NCBI GenBank assembly: GCA_964640855.1
Contig: CAZXIX010000002.1
Coordinates: 62,001 to 126,000 of the forward strand
DNA length: 64,000 nt
Direction of reading: 5' to 3'
Source of the DNA: JAJDFU01 sp964640855
GTDB taxonomy: Bacteria > Bacteroidota > Bacteroidia > Chitinophagales > Saprospiraceae
The position numbers were made by a program, and so were the translations under genes. Within the stretch, counting starts at the first letter, position 1. Each line of letters starts with the position of its first letter. The notes under the pieces were generated by a model. It was not told the origin of the DNA. It worked only from the letters and a program-made list of their open reading frames with translations, and made no database searches. Below, piece after piece: positions 1 to 8,269 of this stretch.

Positions 1-1
1 G

Positions 2-844
2 CTGCGTGTCAAATTGCCGGTAGGGCCCAAGTACAAGAAAGTCCGGGAGCTGGTTGACAAATACCAGCTGCATACTATTTGCCAGAGCGGTAATTGCCCG
101 AACATGGGCGAGTGCTGGGGAGAAGGCACGGCCACCTTCATGATTTTAGGCAATACCTGCACCCGTTCTTGTTCCTTCTGCGCGGTCAAAACCGGCCGTC
201 CGGGCGAATACGATGAGGATGAACCCCGCCGAGTAGCAGAAGCCATTCAATTGATGGGGGTCAAGCACGCTGTGATCACTTCCGTCAACCGGGACGAGCG
301 CAAAGACAGGGGTGCCGAAATCTGGTACGAGACGGTCCGCCTGGTCAAAGAGAATACTCCCGAGACAACCATTGAAACGCTAATACCCGACGTACGGGCG
401 ACCTGGGATGCGCTGGAACGAATGATCAGCGCAGGTCAGGAGGTGGTTTCTCATAACATGGAGACCGTCGAAGCTCTCTATCGCAAGGTCAGGCCTCAGG
501 CCAAATACCAACGCAGTCTCGAGCAGATCAAGCGCACCAAAGCCTTTGGCAAAAGGACCAAATCCGGAATCATGGTCGGCTTGGGCGAAACAGACGAGCA
601 GGTTTTCAAGCTGATGGATGACCTTCTGGAGCACGACTGCGATGTACTGACCATCGGGCAGTATCTGCAACCTACCAAAATGCATCTCGAGGTAGCCTCT
701 TATGTCCATCCCGATAAATTCGCTGAATACAAGGAGGTCGGGCTGGAAAAGGGCTTTGACTACGTTGAAAGCAGCCCGTTGGTACGCTCCTCTTACCACG
801 CCGAAAGACACGTATATCCTTCGGAAGGTCGGCAAGCCAGCTGA
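2..844 (+). CDS. lipA: Lipoyl synthase LipA (5' end outside window)
   Basis: Radical SAM enzyme that inserts two sulfurs into octanoyl groups on lipoyl-domain proteins, completing the lipoate cofactor of 2-oxoacid dehydrogenases. The auxiliary cluster motif (CQSGNCPNMGEC, CX4CX5C) and the radical SAM motif (CTRSCSFC, CX3CX2C) are both present, and the C-terminal RSSYHAE carries the conserved RSSY. A TTG at 14 could be read as a start, but the frame is open to base 2 and the residues before it (LRVKLPVG) match the usual LipA N-terminus, so the true start lies upstream of the window. It relates functionally to the fused 2-oxoacid dehydrogenase E1 at 27.1 kb, whose complex needs lipoate. Very sure of the family. 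Confidence 0.95.
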   Translation: MRVKLPVGPKYKKVRELVDKYQLHTICQSGNCPNMGECWGEGTATFMILGNTCTRSCSFCAVKTGRPGEYDEDEPRRVAEAIQLMGVKHAVITSVNRDERKDRGAEIWYETVRLVKENTPETTIETLIPDVRATWDALERMISAGQEVVSHNMETVEALYRKVRPQAKYQRSLEQIKRTKAFGKRTKSGIMVGLGETDEQVFKLMDDLLEHDCDVLTIGQYLQPTKMHLEVASYVHPDKFAEYKEVGLEKGFDYVESSPLVRSSYHAERHVYPSEGRQAS

Positions 845-898
845 GTATTCTCAGGTCTAAAAGGCGGGCTGATCTACCCGGAGCCCTGGCAGCGGATC

Positions 899-2038
899 TC
901 AATCGAGAATGACCGATTTGAGGTCCAGCCTCAGGGCTTCCTTAATTTTAAGCGGGATGGAGCTGTTCTCGTAAATTCCTGAAAAGCGATTGGCTCCCGG
1001 ACCATAGGCAAAAACAGGGATAAGCGTGCCTGTCGGCTCCGTGGTGGTAAAGGCACCGATAAGATCCTTATCGGTGGACCCTACATTCAGGGCGAATCCA
1101 CCGGTTTCGTGATCGGCCGTTAGCAAGACAAGCGTTTCACCGTTGGCCTGAGCGAAATCCAGGGCTACCTTCACGACCTTGTCAAAATCCAGGACCTCTT
1201 CAATGACCGTATCCGTATCGTTGTTTCTCCCGGCTTTATCGAAATGGGAAGATTCGATCACAAGGAAAAATCCTTCTTTCTTCTGTGACCTGGCCATTAA
1301 ATAATCTATGGCTTTTTGAGTAGCGATCGGCAGATAATCGCGCCCGGCCCGAGCCGAGGGTGGATCCTGCCGGGCAGTGAAAAAGGCAATTTTGTTTTCA
1401 GGATTAAAATCGGGGATTTCACGCTTCCAGCTACCGTAATGCTTCAACACCTCGTATTCCTTCTTTTTTAGCAATTCCAGAAAATTCCTCTGGTCGGATC
1501 GCAGGTTGAAAAAGTCGGCACCTCCTCCTATGATCAGGTCAATGCCCGATATCAGCAGTTCGCTGGCGGTAAGTTCCGGATCCTCACCCGAAGGAAGATG
1601 GGCATAAAAGGCCGCCAGGGAAGGATAAGTAAGGCTGGAACTGGACAGAAGCCCTGTTTCATATCCCTTGAGGTCGGCTTCCTCCAGAATATTGGTCACC
1701 CGCATCGTATCGGGTCCTACTCCTAAGGCACCGTTGTAGGTTTTAATGCCGCAGGATATAGCGGTAGCGCCGGCGGCTGCATCCGTAATCAGATTGTCGA
1801 AAGAAGTCGGCTTATGGATGCCGACTATCGGGAAATTTTCAATGTGAAGGCGCTTCTTTTGGTATAAGCCGGCCGTTATTTGGCTAACCCCCATACCGTT
1901 GCCGATGAGAAGGATGATGTTTCGGGCTTGCTCTTCCGTGAAGTCTCCTTTCTCTGTTCCTGAATAGTCAGCAAGGTCAGGGGCACAAGAGCCAAGCAGG
2001 GCGAGCGAGAAAAAAGTAAGGAAAAGCTTTTTCATCAT
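899..2038 (-). CDS. Alkaline phosphatase superfamily lipoprotein, probably catalytically dead
   Basis: Exported lipoprotein: N-terminal MMKKLFLTFF with lipobox LLGSC (Cys18). The fold signatures of the PhoA family are clear: LLIGNGMG near residue 43, TDAAAGATA near 85, KTYNGALGV, TADHETGGF and AYGPGANRFSG. Against E. coli PhoA (alignment from memory), the metal ligand Asp51 is Asn47, the nucleophile Ser102 is Ala87, Arg166 falls on Gly, His331 on Arg and His412 on Pro. Glu322, Asp327, Asp369 and His370 remain. Both key codons were re-read in the bases (AAC at 1900-1898, GCA at 1780-1778). I use the start at 2038 (or 2035) because the signal peptide begins there; a longer reading to 2101 would overlap dprA. 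It lies 13 bases behind dprA, likely in one transcript. Family certain, loss of activity inferred. Confidence 0.85.
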   Translation of the reverse strand: MMKKLFLTFFSLALLGSCAPDLADYSGTEKGDFTEEQARNIILLIGNGMGVSQITAGLYQKKRLHIENFPIVGIHKPTSFDNLITDAAAGATAISCGIKTYNGALGVGPDTMRVTNILEEADLKGYETGLLSSSSLTYPSLAAFYAHLPSGEDPELTASELLISGIDLIIGGGADFFNLRSDQRNFLELLKKKEYEVLKHYGSWKREIPDFNPENKIAFFTARQDPPSARAGRDYLPIATQKAIDYLMARSQKKEGFFLVIESSHFDKAGRNNDTDTVIEEVLDFDKVVKVALDFAQANGETLVLLTADHETGGFALNVGSTDKDLIGAFTTTEPTGTLIPVFAYGPGANRFSGIYENSSIPLKIKEALRLDLKSVILD

Positions 2039-2051
2039 AATCCAGGGGATC

Positions 2052-3149
2052 TCAACGAACAACCATGTATTGGTTACCCGGTAGGGTTCTGACCCATCCA
2101 TTGCACTCCAGGTCCAATAATTGGGATACGGTTTCGGAAATAGATAAAGCCGAGGCCCAAGCGATCTCGTCCACGCCTTTCGGGCCGGATTCTCGAAGCA
2201 AATTTATAATTTTTTTCCCTTGCTCTTCAATCGGACCCAATAAGTCCGGCTGCCGACTTTTTGGGCCCGATTCATCATCCCAACCCAGCTGTTTGAGTAT
2301 GTCTTCCGCACTTTCCATCAAATAAGCTTTGTGGTTTTTGATCAGAAGGTGGCATCCGGCTGAACGATCATCCTGAACTCTTCCGGGTACGGCAAAAACC
2401 TCCCGGCCGTATCGGTTGGCAAATTCCGCTGTGATGAGCGATCCGCCCGTTTTGCCAGACTCCACGACGACCAAAGCATCCGATAATGCGGCAATGATTC
2501 GGTTTCGCATGGGGAAAAACTCTTTTTCCGGCCGCATATCGGCCGGATGCTCAGACATTAGCCCCCCCTTGTCCAGCATTCGATGGGCCAGTCGGGTATG
2601 TGCCTTAGGATATATACTTCCCAAACCGTTGGCGAGAATGCCCCAGGTGGGTACGCCCGCCTGAACAGCAGAACGATGCGCAACGCTGTCGATGCCAAAG
2701 GCCAGCCCACTACAAATGGTTACACCCGATCCGCTTAGGTCCCGGACCAGATTTTCACACTGCTGTATCCCGTAGATCGTTGGGTTCCTGGTGCCGACAA
2801 TACCCAGGGTCCTTGCAGGGTTGAGTTCGATCTCCCCCTTGTAAAACAGACAAACCGGGCTATCATCGAAGGGTTTGAGGCGGCTGGGATACTTTTCATC
2901 CAGATAGAAAGCAAATTGGATGCCTTGTTCCTCCAGCTTTTGCAATTCTTTTTCGGCTTCCGCCAGCACAGCACCCCCCTGGATTGTTTCAGAGAGAATC
3001 GGGCCGATCCGGGGTATGCGAACTAAATCCTTTTTCCGGGCCTCGAACACACCTTCCGGACTGCCGCAGTAACTGACCAGGTTGCGGGCAGTCACAGGGC
3101 CCACTTTCGGCAATAGAGTCAAGGCGATCTGAAAAACTTCTTTTTTCAT
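2052..3149 (-). CDS. dprA: DNA processing protein DprA/Smf
   Basis: DNA-processing chain A protein, which loads RecA on incoming single-stranded DNA during natural transformation. An N-terminal helix-hairpin-helix part (about residues 10-65) precedes the Rossmann-like core, with GIVGTRNPTIYG near residue 115, SGLAFGIDSVAH near 140 and GGSLITAEFA near 240, and a C-terminal winged-helix (DprA WH) region from about 300. At 365 aa the length is typical. It is the first gene of a probable two-gene unit with the phosphatase-like lipoprotein downstream; the pairing has no obvious functional logic. Very sure. Confidence 0.93.
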   Translation of the reverse strand: MKKEVFQIALTLLPKVGPVTARNLVSYCGSPEGVFEARKKDLVRIPRIGPILSETIQGGAVLAEAEKELQKLEEQGIQFAFYLDEKYPSRLKPFDDSPVCLFYKGEIELNPARTLGIVGTRNPTIYGIQQCENLVRDLSGSGVTICSGLAFGIDSVAHRSAVQAGVPTWGILANGLGSIYPKAHTRLAHRMLDKGGLMSEHPADMRPEKEFFPMRNRIIAALSDALVVVESGKTGGSLITAEFANRYGREVFAVPGRVQDDRSAGCHLLIKNHKAYLMESAEDILKQLGWDDESGPKSRQPDLLGPIEEQGKKIINLLRESGPKGVDEIAWASALSISETVSQLLDLECNGWVRTLPGNQYMVVR

Positions 3150-3509
3150 AGGGGCTCAGTATTTTGGGCTGTAACTCTGGAGGCAGCTTGCATTCCTTAT
3201 TTGGTTAAGCCACTACTTCCTGGCAGGCATCATCCTGGCGAAAATTAGCTTAAATGGGAGCCCGGGAAAGAGAAGAAAATGTTTTTCCTCATGATCCCGA
3301 CGGCCGAAAAGCAGTGATGTTGCAGGAAAAAGCAAACAGAAAATCAAGGGCTTTAGGTTAAGTAGTTTCTTGAAAGGCATGGCTTATCTGTATCCTTGCC
3401 TGAAGGAAATGGAATGTACGCTCATAGTTTAGAGTCATTGAAGGCCGTTTTTTCACAACACGGAAAGATATTTTTCTTTCTTTGTTCTGTTCCATTGAAA
3501 AAGCAATCC
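3150..3509. other. Intergenic region between divergent dprA and SH3-protein genes
   Basis: About 360 bases between the dprA start and the preferred start of the SH3 protein. An open frame extends from 3396 in frame with the SH3 gene, but its first 38 residues do not look like a signal or membrane segment and the membrane helix follows the ATG at 3510, so I leave it out. I found no tRNA, convincing hairpin or full TAnnTTTG promoter. Divergent promoters for both genes are expected here by position only. Confidence 0.5.
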
Positions 3510-4022
3510 ATGAGCCAAAAAGGAAAAAACACATGGTTAAAGGTGCAGTTGGGTGGTATCCTGGTCTTTTTTATTGTTTTCTTCATTTGGGCCAATACCC
3601 GCTGCAATTCGCTCCGGCAGGAATACAAAGAACGATACGAAGCTCGCATTGCCCAACAGGATAGTCTCGACAAGCTGAATGCTTCCCAGCAGGCTGCTGA
3701 GGATAGCGTGCTGAATCTACAGGGCGGAACCTCCATTTCGGATGATTCCCCCATTTTTCCAAAATCCGTTTTGTATGTCTCCATTGAAGGCCTGAAACTT
3801 CGAAGAGAACCCGGACTCAAATCTGAGGTGCTTACTGAGTTGAAATTGTTTGAACAGGTCACTTTTCTTCACGAGGTAAGTGATTCCACCGTCGAACTGA
3901 ACCTGGGGAAAGCTATGGCAAAGGGCCATTGGGTAAAAGTCCGATCCGTGAAAGGCCACGAAGGATGGGTGTATGAACCGGGCGTATATTTTTATCGGCG
4001 AAAACATCCCGATGCCTATTAA
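3510..4022 (+). CDS. Membrane-anchored bacterial SH3 domain protein
   Basis: 170 aa protein with one N-terminal membrane helix (about residues 11-28, rich in V/F/I), a short charged linker with coiled-coil character, then an SH3b-like domain from about residue 85 (YVSIEGLKLRREPGL, followed by GHWVKVRSVKGHEGWVYEPG). The LRREPG and HEGWVY signatures are typical of SH3_3-type modules that bind peptidoglycan or proteins in the periplasm. The ATG at 3510 is chosen because the helix starts 10 residues later. The gene converges on the glucosaminidase-like gene, sharing the four bases TTAA at the stop codons (4019-4022). Role beyond envelope binding unknown. Confidence 0.75.
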   Translation: MSQKGKNTWLKVQLGGILVFFIVFFIWANTRCNSLRQEYKERYEARIAQQDSLDKLNASQQAAEDSVLNLQGGTSISDDSPIFPKSVLYVSIEGLKLRREPGLKSEVLTELKLFEQVTFLHEVSDSTVELNLGKAMAKGHWVKVRSVKGHEGWVYEPGVYFYRRKHPDAY

Positions 4023-4759
4023 CCAAATCCGGCTTCTTGTACTTCCTGGACCAACCTTGCCATTCTTTCGGTATAGTTCTCTACATCCTGGTACCCGGTT
4101 TGGTGCACGGCCTTTATCCAACCGCTTGGGTTTTGAGCCCCGAGGCTTCGAAAATGACGGTGGGCACCCGTGGTAATGTACAAACTAAAGTCCCGAAAAC
4201 TCATCCAGGCAGTAGGGTAGCTTCTCCGGCAAGTTCCGCCAAGAGTACCGCGAGGTCCCTCCCAATCAGAAGTACAGGGGACCCCAAAATAGTTTTTGCC
4301 GCGAGCGGTAAAGGGGGCCGATCCTCCCCGGCTAAGCAGGAGGCCGTGAGCCAGGATAAAGGAAGCCGGAATGCCGAATTTCTCCTGCTCGGCTTTGGCC
4401 ACGTGATCAAATCGCTTTAAAAAGGCATAAACCTCACTTCCCTCCACGCCATCGAAAGGCTCGGATGAGGGTGCAGTAAAACTTTTTTTAGGAGCCGGCT
4501 TGCGATCCCATAAACTTGGCATTTGCAATTGTTGGGCCTTCGAATCCGGAACCTCGGGCAAGACGGCAGCTTCAACCCCTTCTTCTTCCTCAGGCTGCGG
4601 GACCGGATCCGCTTTCTCTTGTTTGGGCCGGCCTACGGGGCTTTTAAGCCGCATTTGAAAACTCAGATCTTTCCTGAGCAAAAGAAAGAGGCAGATACCC
4701 AGAATCAACAGCCGAAAGCCATACTTCCTCAGAAAGTCTCCAATTGTCTTTCCGGACAT
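4019..4759 (-). CDS. Glucosaminidase-domain membrane protein lacking the catalytic Glu
   Basis: 246 aa protein with an N-terminal membrane anchor (residues 13-29), a Pro/Glu-rich linker (40-100) and a mannosyl-glycoprotein endo-beta-N-acetylglucosaminidase (FlgJ/LytG-like) domain from about 108. In active members the first helix carries LAQGxLES, with Glu as the general acid; here the stretch reads LAHGLLLS, so Leu142 (codon CTT, bases 4336-4334) occupies the Glu position. Later signatures remain (NYFGVPC, SFRDFSLYI, QTGYQDVENYTERM). The domain assignment is solid. Whether it cuts peptidoglycan is doubtful; it may only bind glycan or use another acid. The AT-rich palindrome at 4793-4809 lies just upstream. 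Confidence 0.8.
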   Translation of the reverse strand: MSGKTIGDFLRKYGFRLLILGICLFLLLRKDLSFQMRLKSPVGRPKQEKADPVPQPEEEEGVEAAVLPEVPDSKAQQLQMPSLWDRKPAPKKSFTAPSSEPFDGVEGSEVYAFLKRFDHVAKAEQEKFGIPASFILAHGLLLSRGGSAPFTARGKNYFGVPCTSDWEGPRGTLGGTCRRSYPTAWMSFRDFSLYITTGAHRHFRSLGAQNPSGWIKAVHQTGYQDVENYTERMARLVQEVQEAGFG

Positions 4760-4792
4760 ACTGAACGTGTTGGGTCAATGATGTTGCTAATG

Positions 4793-4809
4793 TAAAACAA
4801 ATTGTTTTA
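4793..4809. repeat. 17-base A/T palindrome between two minus-strand genes
   Basis: TAAAACAAATTGTTTTA is a perfect inverted repeat (8-base arms around one A), followed at 4814-4818 and 4823-4829 by further AACAA/AAAACAA copies. It lies in the 89-base gap between the end of the cystathionine gene and the start of the glucosaminidase-like gene, both on the minus strand. It could be an operator or a weak terminator; the stem is all A/T but for two C:G pairs, so I do not call it a terminator. Confidence 0.4.
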
Positions 4810-4848
4810 AAAACAACATCTTAAAACAAGTTCAGCGGATTAGGCCGA

Positions 4849-6000
4849 TCAGATTTTCTCGAGGGCGGATTCGAGATCTTCGATCAGGTCATCGACGGTT
4901 TCTACGCCGATACTGAGCCGGATCAGAGAGTCGGTCAAGCCCACTTTCATGCGTTCTTCTCTGGGTATGGAAGCATGGGTCATACTGGCTGGGTGGCCGA
5001 TCAGCGATTCTACTCCCCCCAGCGACTCTGCGAGGGTGAAAATCCGGGTCCCGCTTAAAATCTGGAAAGCTTTTTCCTGGGTGTCATCCCTTAGAATGAA
5101 AGAGACCATGCCTCCGAAATGTCGCATTTGGGCCTTGGCGATCTCGTGGTTGGGATGCTCTTCAAATCCGGGGTAGTAGACTTTTCCCACCTTGGCGTGA
5201 CCTTTGAGGAAGTGAGCAATGCGCTCTGCATTCTGGCAGGCCCGCTCCACGCGCAAGTGCAAGGTCTTGATACCTCTTAAGACCAGGAAACAGTCCTGAG
5301 GGCCCGGGATCGCCCCTACGGCATTTTGAAGGAATCGCAGCTTTTCAGCCAAAGTCTCCGAGCGAGTGGCAATCAGACCCAGGATCACATCGCTATGGCC
5401 GCCCAGGTATTTGGTAGCCGAGTGCAAAACCAGATCGGCTCCCAGGTCCAGCGGATTTTGGAGATAGGGTGAGGCAAAGGTATTGTCAACGCAGGTCAGA
5501 ATATTCCGCTTGGCAGCTGCCCGGCACAAAGCGGCAATATCTACGATGTTTAGCATGGGGTTGGTAGGAGTCTCTATCCACAGCAGCTTGGTTTTGGGCC
5601 CAATGGCTTCCTCAACCCGGGAGGCATCCGTCAAATCCAGGAACCGGCTTTCTATCCCGAAGGGCCCATGTACCCGGACGATCTGGCGAAAGGTGCCGCC
5701 ATACAGATCGTTGGTCGACAGGATCTCGTCTCCGGGTTCCAGCAGACGAACCACGGCATCCAGGGCAGCCAGACCGCTTCCGAAAGCGATGCCGTACTTG
5801 CCGTTTTCCAGTTCCGCAAGGCTTGATTCCAGCGCTTCCCGCGTCGGATTTTGGGTGCGTGCGTATTCATAGCCTTTGTGCTGACCCGGGCTTTGCTGCG
5901 CGTAGGTGCTGGTCTGATAAATGGGGGTCATCACCGCCCCGGTAGATGGGTCCGGCTCTACTCCGGCGTGCACGGCCTTGGTCCCGAACTGGGTATTCAT
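4849..6000 (-). CDS. Cystathionine gamma-synthase/lyase family PLP enzyme
   Basis: 383 aa Cys/Met-metabolism PLP enzyme. Features in order: FGTKAVHAG near the start, TSTYAQQSPG and YEYARTQNPTR (residues 45-65), the substrate/cofactor region TNDLYGGTFR, ETPTNPMLN, and the PLP lysine in HSATKYLGGHSD (about residue 195), then AESLGGVESLIGHPASMTH and LIRLSIGVE. The family includes MetB, cystathionine gamma-lyase and methionine gamma-lyase, and I cannot separate these from sequence alone. The ATG at 6000 is preferred: MNTQFGTKAVHAG matches the family N-terminus and GAAAG lies just upstream, whereas the longer reading to 6057 would overlap the transketolase gene. It follows the transketolase pair by 25 bases, probably in one operon. 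Confidence 0.9.
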   Translation of the reverse strand: MNTQFGTKAVHAGVEPDPSTGAVMTPIYQTSTYAQQSPGQHKGYEYARTQNPTREALESSLAELENGKYGIAFGSGLAALDAVVRLLEPGDEILSTNDLYGGTFRQIVRVHGPFGIESRFLDLTDASRVEEAIGPKTKLLWIETPTNPMLNIVDIAALCRAAAKRNILTCVDNTFASPYLQNPLDLGADLVLHSATKYLGGHSDVILGLIATRSETLAEKLRFLQNAVGAIPGPQDCFLVLRGIKTLHLRVERACQNAERIAHFLKGHAKVGKVYYPGFEEHPNHEIAKAQMRHFGGMVSFILRDDTQEKAFQILSGTRIFTLAESLGGVESLIGHPASMTHASIPREERMKVGLTDSLIRLSIGVETVDDLIEDLESALEKI

Positions 6001-6025
6001 TTCTTTCACAAGCAATTGGGTTGAA

Positions 6026-6982
6026 TTATTTTCTCTGGAGAACCCGTTTGACCGCATTTACCACATCAGCGACCCCCAGCCCGTATTTGTCCATTAGAGC
6101 TTTGGGCTTTCCGCTTTCTCCAAAACTATCGTTTACTGCAACGAATTCCTGAGGCGTAGGTTGCTTTCTCGCCAGCAATTGCGCTATGCTGTCGCCCAGT
6201 CCGCCATTCCTTTGGTGTTCCTCGGCGCTGACCACCGCTCCCGTTTTCAAGGCAGATTCCAAAACGGCTTCCTCATCCAGGGGTTTTATCGTGTGGATAT
6301 TGATCAATTCCACCTGTATGCCCTCCTTTGCCAGTTGCTTGGCTGCCTCTACCGATTGCCAGACCATGTGGCCGGTGGCAAAAAGGGAAACGTCGGTTCC
6401 GGGGCTCATCAGTATGGCTCTGCCGATCTCAAAGGGTTGGTCTTCCGGCATGAATATCGGCCAGCCGGGCCTGCCGAAACGCAGATACACAGGGCCAAAG
6501 TGTTCGGCGATGGCCAGGGTGGCAGCCCGGGTTTGATTGTAATCGCAGGGATTGATAACGGTAAAACCGGGAAGCATTTTCATCATGCCCATATCCTCCA
6601 GGATCTGGTGGGTGGCCCCGTCCTCCCCGAGAGTAATCCCCGCATGTGAGGCGCAGACTTTAACGTTTTTGTGGGAATAGGCAATGGACTGCCGGATCTG
6701 ATCGTAAACGCGACCGGTAGAAAAGTTGGCAAACGTACTGGTAAAGGGAATCTTCCCCCCCGTGGCCAGGCCGGCGGCGATCCCCATCATGTTCGCCTCG
6801 GAAATACCACATTGGAAAAATCGGTTGGGATGAGCATCGATGAAAGGCTGAATCTTCAGGGAAGCAACCAGGTCGGCGCAGAGAGCTACTACATCCGGGT
6901 TGATTTCCCCGAGCAAAGACATGCCGGCTCCGAAGCCATCTCTGGTAGCTTTTTTGCCTTGGCTGACGATCTGATCTAACAT
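6026..6982 (-). CDS. Transketolase C-terminal subunit
   Basis: 318 aa, containing the pyrimidine-binding and C-terminal domains of transketolase as a separate polypeptide. Motifs: ALCADLVASLK, QCGISEANMMGIAAGLA, FSTGRVYDQIRQSIAY, ASHAGITLGEDGATHQ and PVYLRFGRPGWP. Together with the N-terminal subunit just upstream (27 bases apart) it would form one ThDP enzyme of the non-oxidative pentose phosphate pathway, cytoplasmic. Split transketolases are common in archaea and several bacterial phyla, including Bacteroidota, so the split is not damage. The long spacing-free layout points to co-transcription with the cystathionine gene. Confidence 0.92.
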   Translation of the reverse strand: MLDQIVSQGKKATRDGFGAGMSLLGEINPDVVALCADLVASLKIQPFIDAHPNRFFQCGISEANMMGIAAGLATGGKIPFTSTFANFSTGRVYDQIRQSIAYSHKNVKVCASHAGITLGEDGATHQILEDMGMMKMLPGFTVINPCDYNQTRAATLAIAEHFGPVYLRFGRPGWPIFMPEDQPFEIGRAILMSPGTDVSLFATGHMVWQSVEAAKQLAKEGIQVELINIHTIKPLDEEAVLESALKTGAVVSAEEHQRNGGLGDSIAQLLARKQPTPQEFVAVNDSFGESGKPKALMDKYGLGVADVVNAVKRVLQRK

Positions 6983-7009
6983 GTTCGCTTATGGTTGAAA
7001 GTGGTGAGT

Positions 7010-7861
7010 TCAGATGGGGAAATCTCCCAGAGTTTCGGGCAATTGGCTCAGCGCCAACTCGGTCTGCTCTTCGTTGGGAGCTTTCCCGTGCCACTTGTGA
7101 GAACCCTGCATAAAATCGACGCCATATCCCATTTCGGTCTTCATCAGGATAACTATCGGTTTGCCTTTTCCGGTTCGGGCCTTGGCCTCCTGAAGCGTCT
7201 GGACTACTTCCTCCATATCATTGCCGTTCATCTGAAGCACTTCCCAGCCAAAAGCCCGCCACTTGGCGGGAAGGTCGCCCAAGGAAAGGACTTCCTCGTT
7301 CGGGCCGTCAATCTGTTGACCATTCCAGTCCACCGTCAGGATCAGGTTGTCTACTCGGTTGTGGGGGGCGAATAGAGCGGATTCCCAAATTTGCCCTTCC
7401 TGCAGTTCTCCATCTCCGCAAAGGACATAGACCCGTTGGGGGTCTCCGTTCAGCTTTTTGGCCAAAGCCGCGCCTATGGCGACGGATATGCCCTGCCCGA
7501 GCGAACCGGAAGCAACCCGGACCCCCGGAAGCCCCTCGTGAGTGGCGGGATGGCCCTGCAGCCTGGAATTGATCTGGCGAAAAGAAGCGAGTTCTTCGAT
7601 GGGGAAATAGCCCGAGCGGGCCAAAACACTATACCAAACGGGTGAAATATGACCGTTGGACAGGAAAAACAGATCTTCACCCTCGCCTTGCATATGAAAG
7701 GCCGGGTCGTGTTTGAGCTGGTGGAAATAAAGGGCTACGAAAAAATCTGCGCATCCCAGAGATCCCCCCGGATGACCGCTTTCAGCCAGAAAGGTCTGCC
7801 GAATGATGTCCCGGCGCACCTGGGAAGCCATTTTTTTAAGTTCTTGGATATTCGCTGCCAT
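7010..7861 (-). CDS. Transketolase N-terminal (ThDP-binding) subunit
   Basis: 283 aa, the pyrophosphate-binding half of a split transketolase. It shows ESGHPGGSLGCADFFVALYF (residues 27-46), the ThDP/Mg motif starting GDGELQEGQIWE near residue 149 and ending at the N of the following ILTVDWNGQQ, and the SHKWHGKAPN region near the C-terminus. It is first in the predicted operon transketolase-N, transketolase-C, cystathionine enzyme. The HU terminator lies 39 bases upstream, so a promoter for this operon must fit in 7862-7900; TATCTTTA at the complement of 7892-7899 resembles a -7 box (TAnnTTTG) with one mismatch. Confidence 0.93.
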   Translation of the reverse strand: MAANIQELKKMASQVRRDIIRQTFLAESGHPGGSLGCADFFVALYFHQLKHDPAFHMQGEGEDLFFLSNGHISPVWYSVLARSGYFPIEELASFRQINSRLQGHPATHEGLPGVRVASGSLGQGISVAIGAALAKKLNGDPQRVYVLCGDGELQEGQIWESALFAPHNRVDNLILTVDWNGQQIDGPNEEVLSLGDLPAKWRAFGWEVLQMNGNDMEEVVQTLQEAKARTGKGKPIVILMKTEMGYGVDFMQGSHKWHGKAPNEEQTELALSQLPETLGDFPI

Positions 7862-7900
7862 GAAGAAAAACCAGGTTATTTTGTAGTAGGCTAAAGATAG

Positions 7901-7936
7901 AAAAGGGCAGTCTGCATGTTAGCAGATTGCCCTTTT
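7901..7936 (-). terminator. Rho-independent-like terminator behind the HU gene
   Basis: Strong hairpin: AAAAGGGCA-x-TCTGC on one side, GCAGA-x-TGCCCTTTT on the other, with a 6-base loop and one mismatch. On the minus strand it lies 32 bases after the HU stop codon and is followed by a short pyrimidine-rich stretch (CTATCTTT). It separates HU from the transketolase operon. Confidence 0.75.
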
Positions 7937-7967
7937 AAGTTGTGAGAAATAAACTTCCTCAGGTTTA

Positions 7968-8240
7968 TTAGTTGACTTTATCAGCCAATTCTTTACCGGG
8001 TTTGAATTTTACCACCTTTTTGGACGGGATCTGTATGGTTTGTCCGGTCTGGGGATTGCGTCCCTGGCGAGCTTCTCTTTCGGAAACGGAAAATGTGCCA
8101 AATCCTATAAGCGTAACCTTATCACCGGATTTCAGTGCATCAGAAATGCTGTCCAGAACCGCGTTCAGGACGTCGTTGGCCTGATTTTTACCCAGTCCTC
8201 CGGCTTCCGCAATCTTGCTTACTAAATCTCCTTTATTCAT
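7968..8240 (-). CDS. HU family DNA-binding protein
   Basis: 90 aa nucleoid protein. MNKGDLVSKIAEAGGL begins the helical dimerisation part, GFGTFSVSEREARQGRNPQTG is the classical HU/IHF signature (residues 47-67), with the DNA-intercalating RNPQTG loop, and the C-terminus is VVKFKPGKELADKVN. Full length. It bends DNA without strong sequence preference and acts as a dimer. It has its own promoter (8270-8300) and terminator (7901-7936), so it appears monocistronic. Confidence 0.96.
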   Translation of the reverse strand: MNKGDLVSKIAEAGGLGKNQANDVLNAVLDSISDALKSGDKVTLIGFGTFSVSEREARQGRNPQTGQTIQIPSKKVVKFKPGKELADKVN

Positions 8241-8269
8241 TTGTAGATGGTTTAAGTGTTAAAGTCGTT

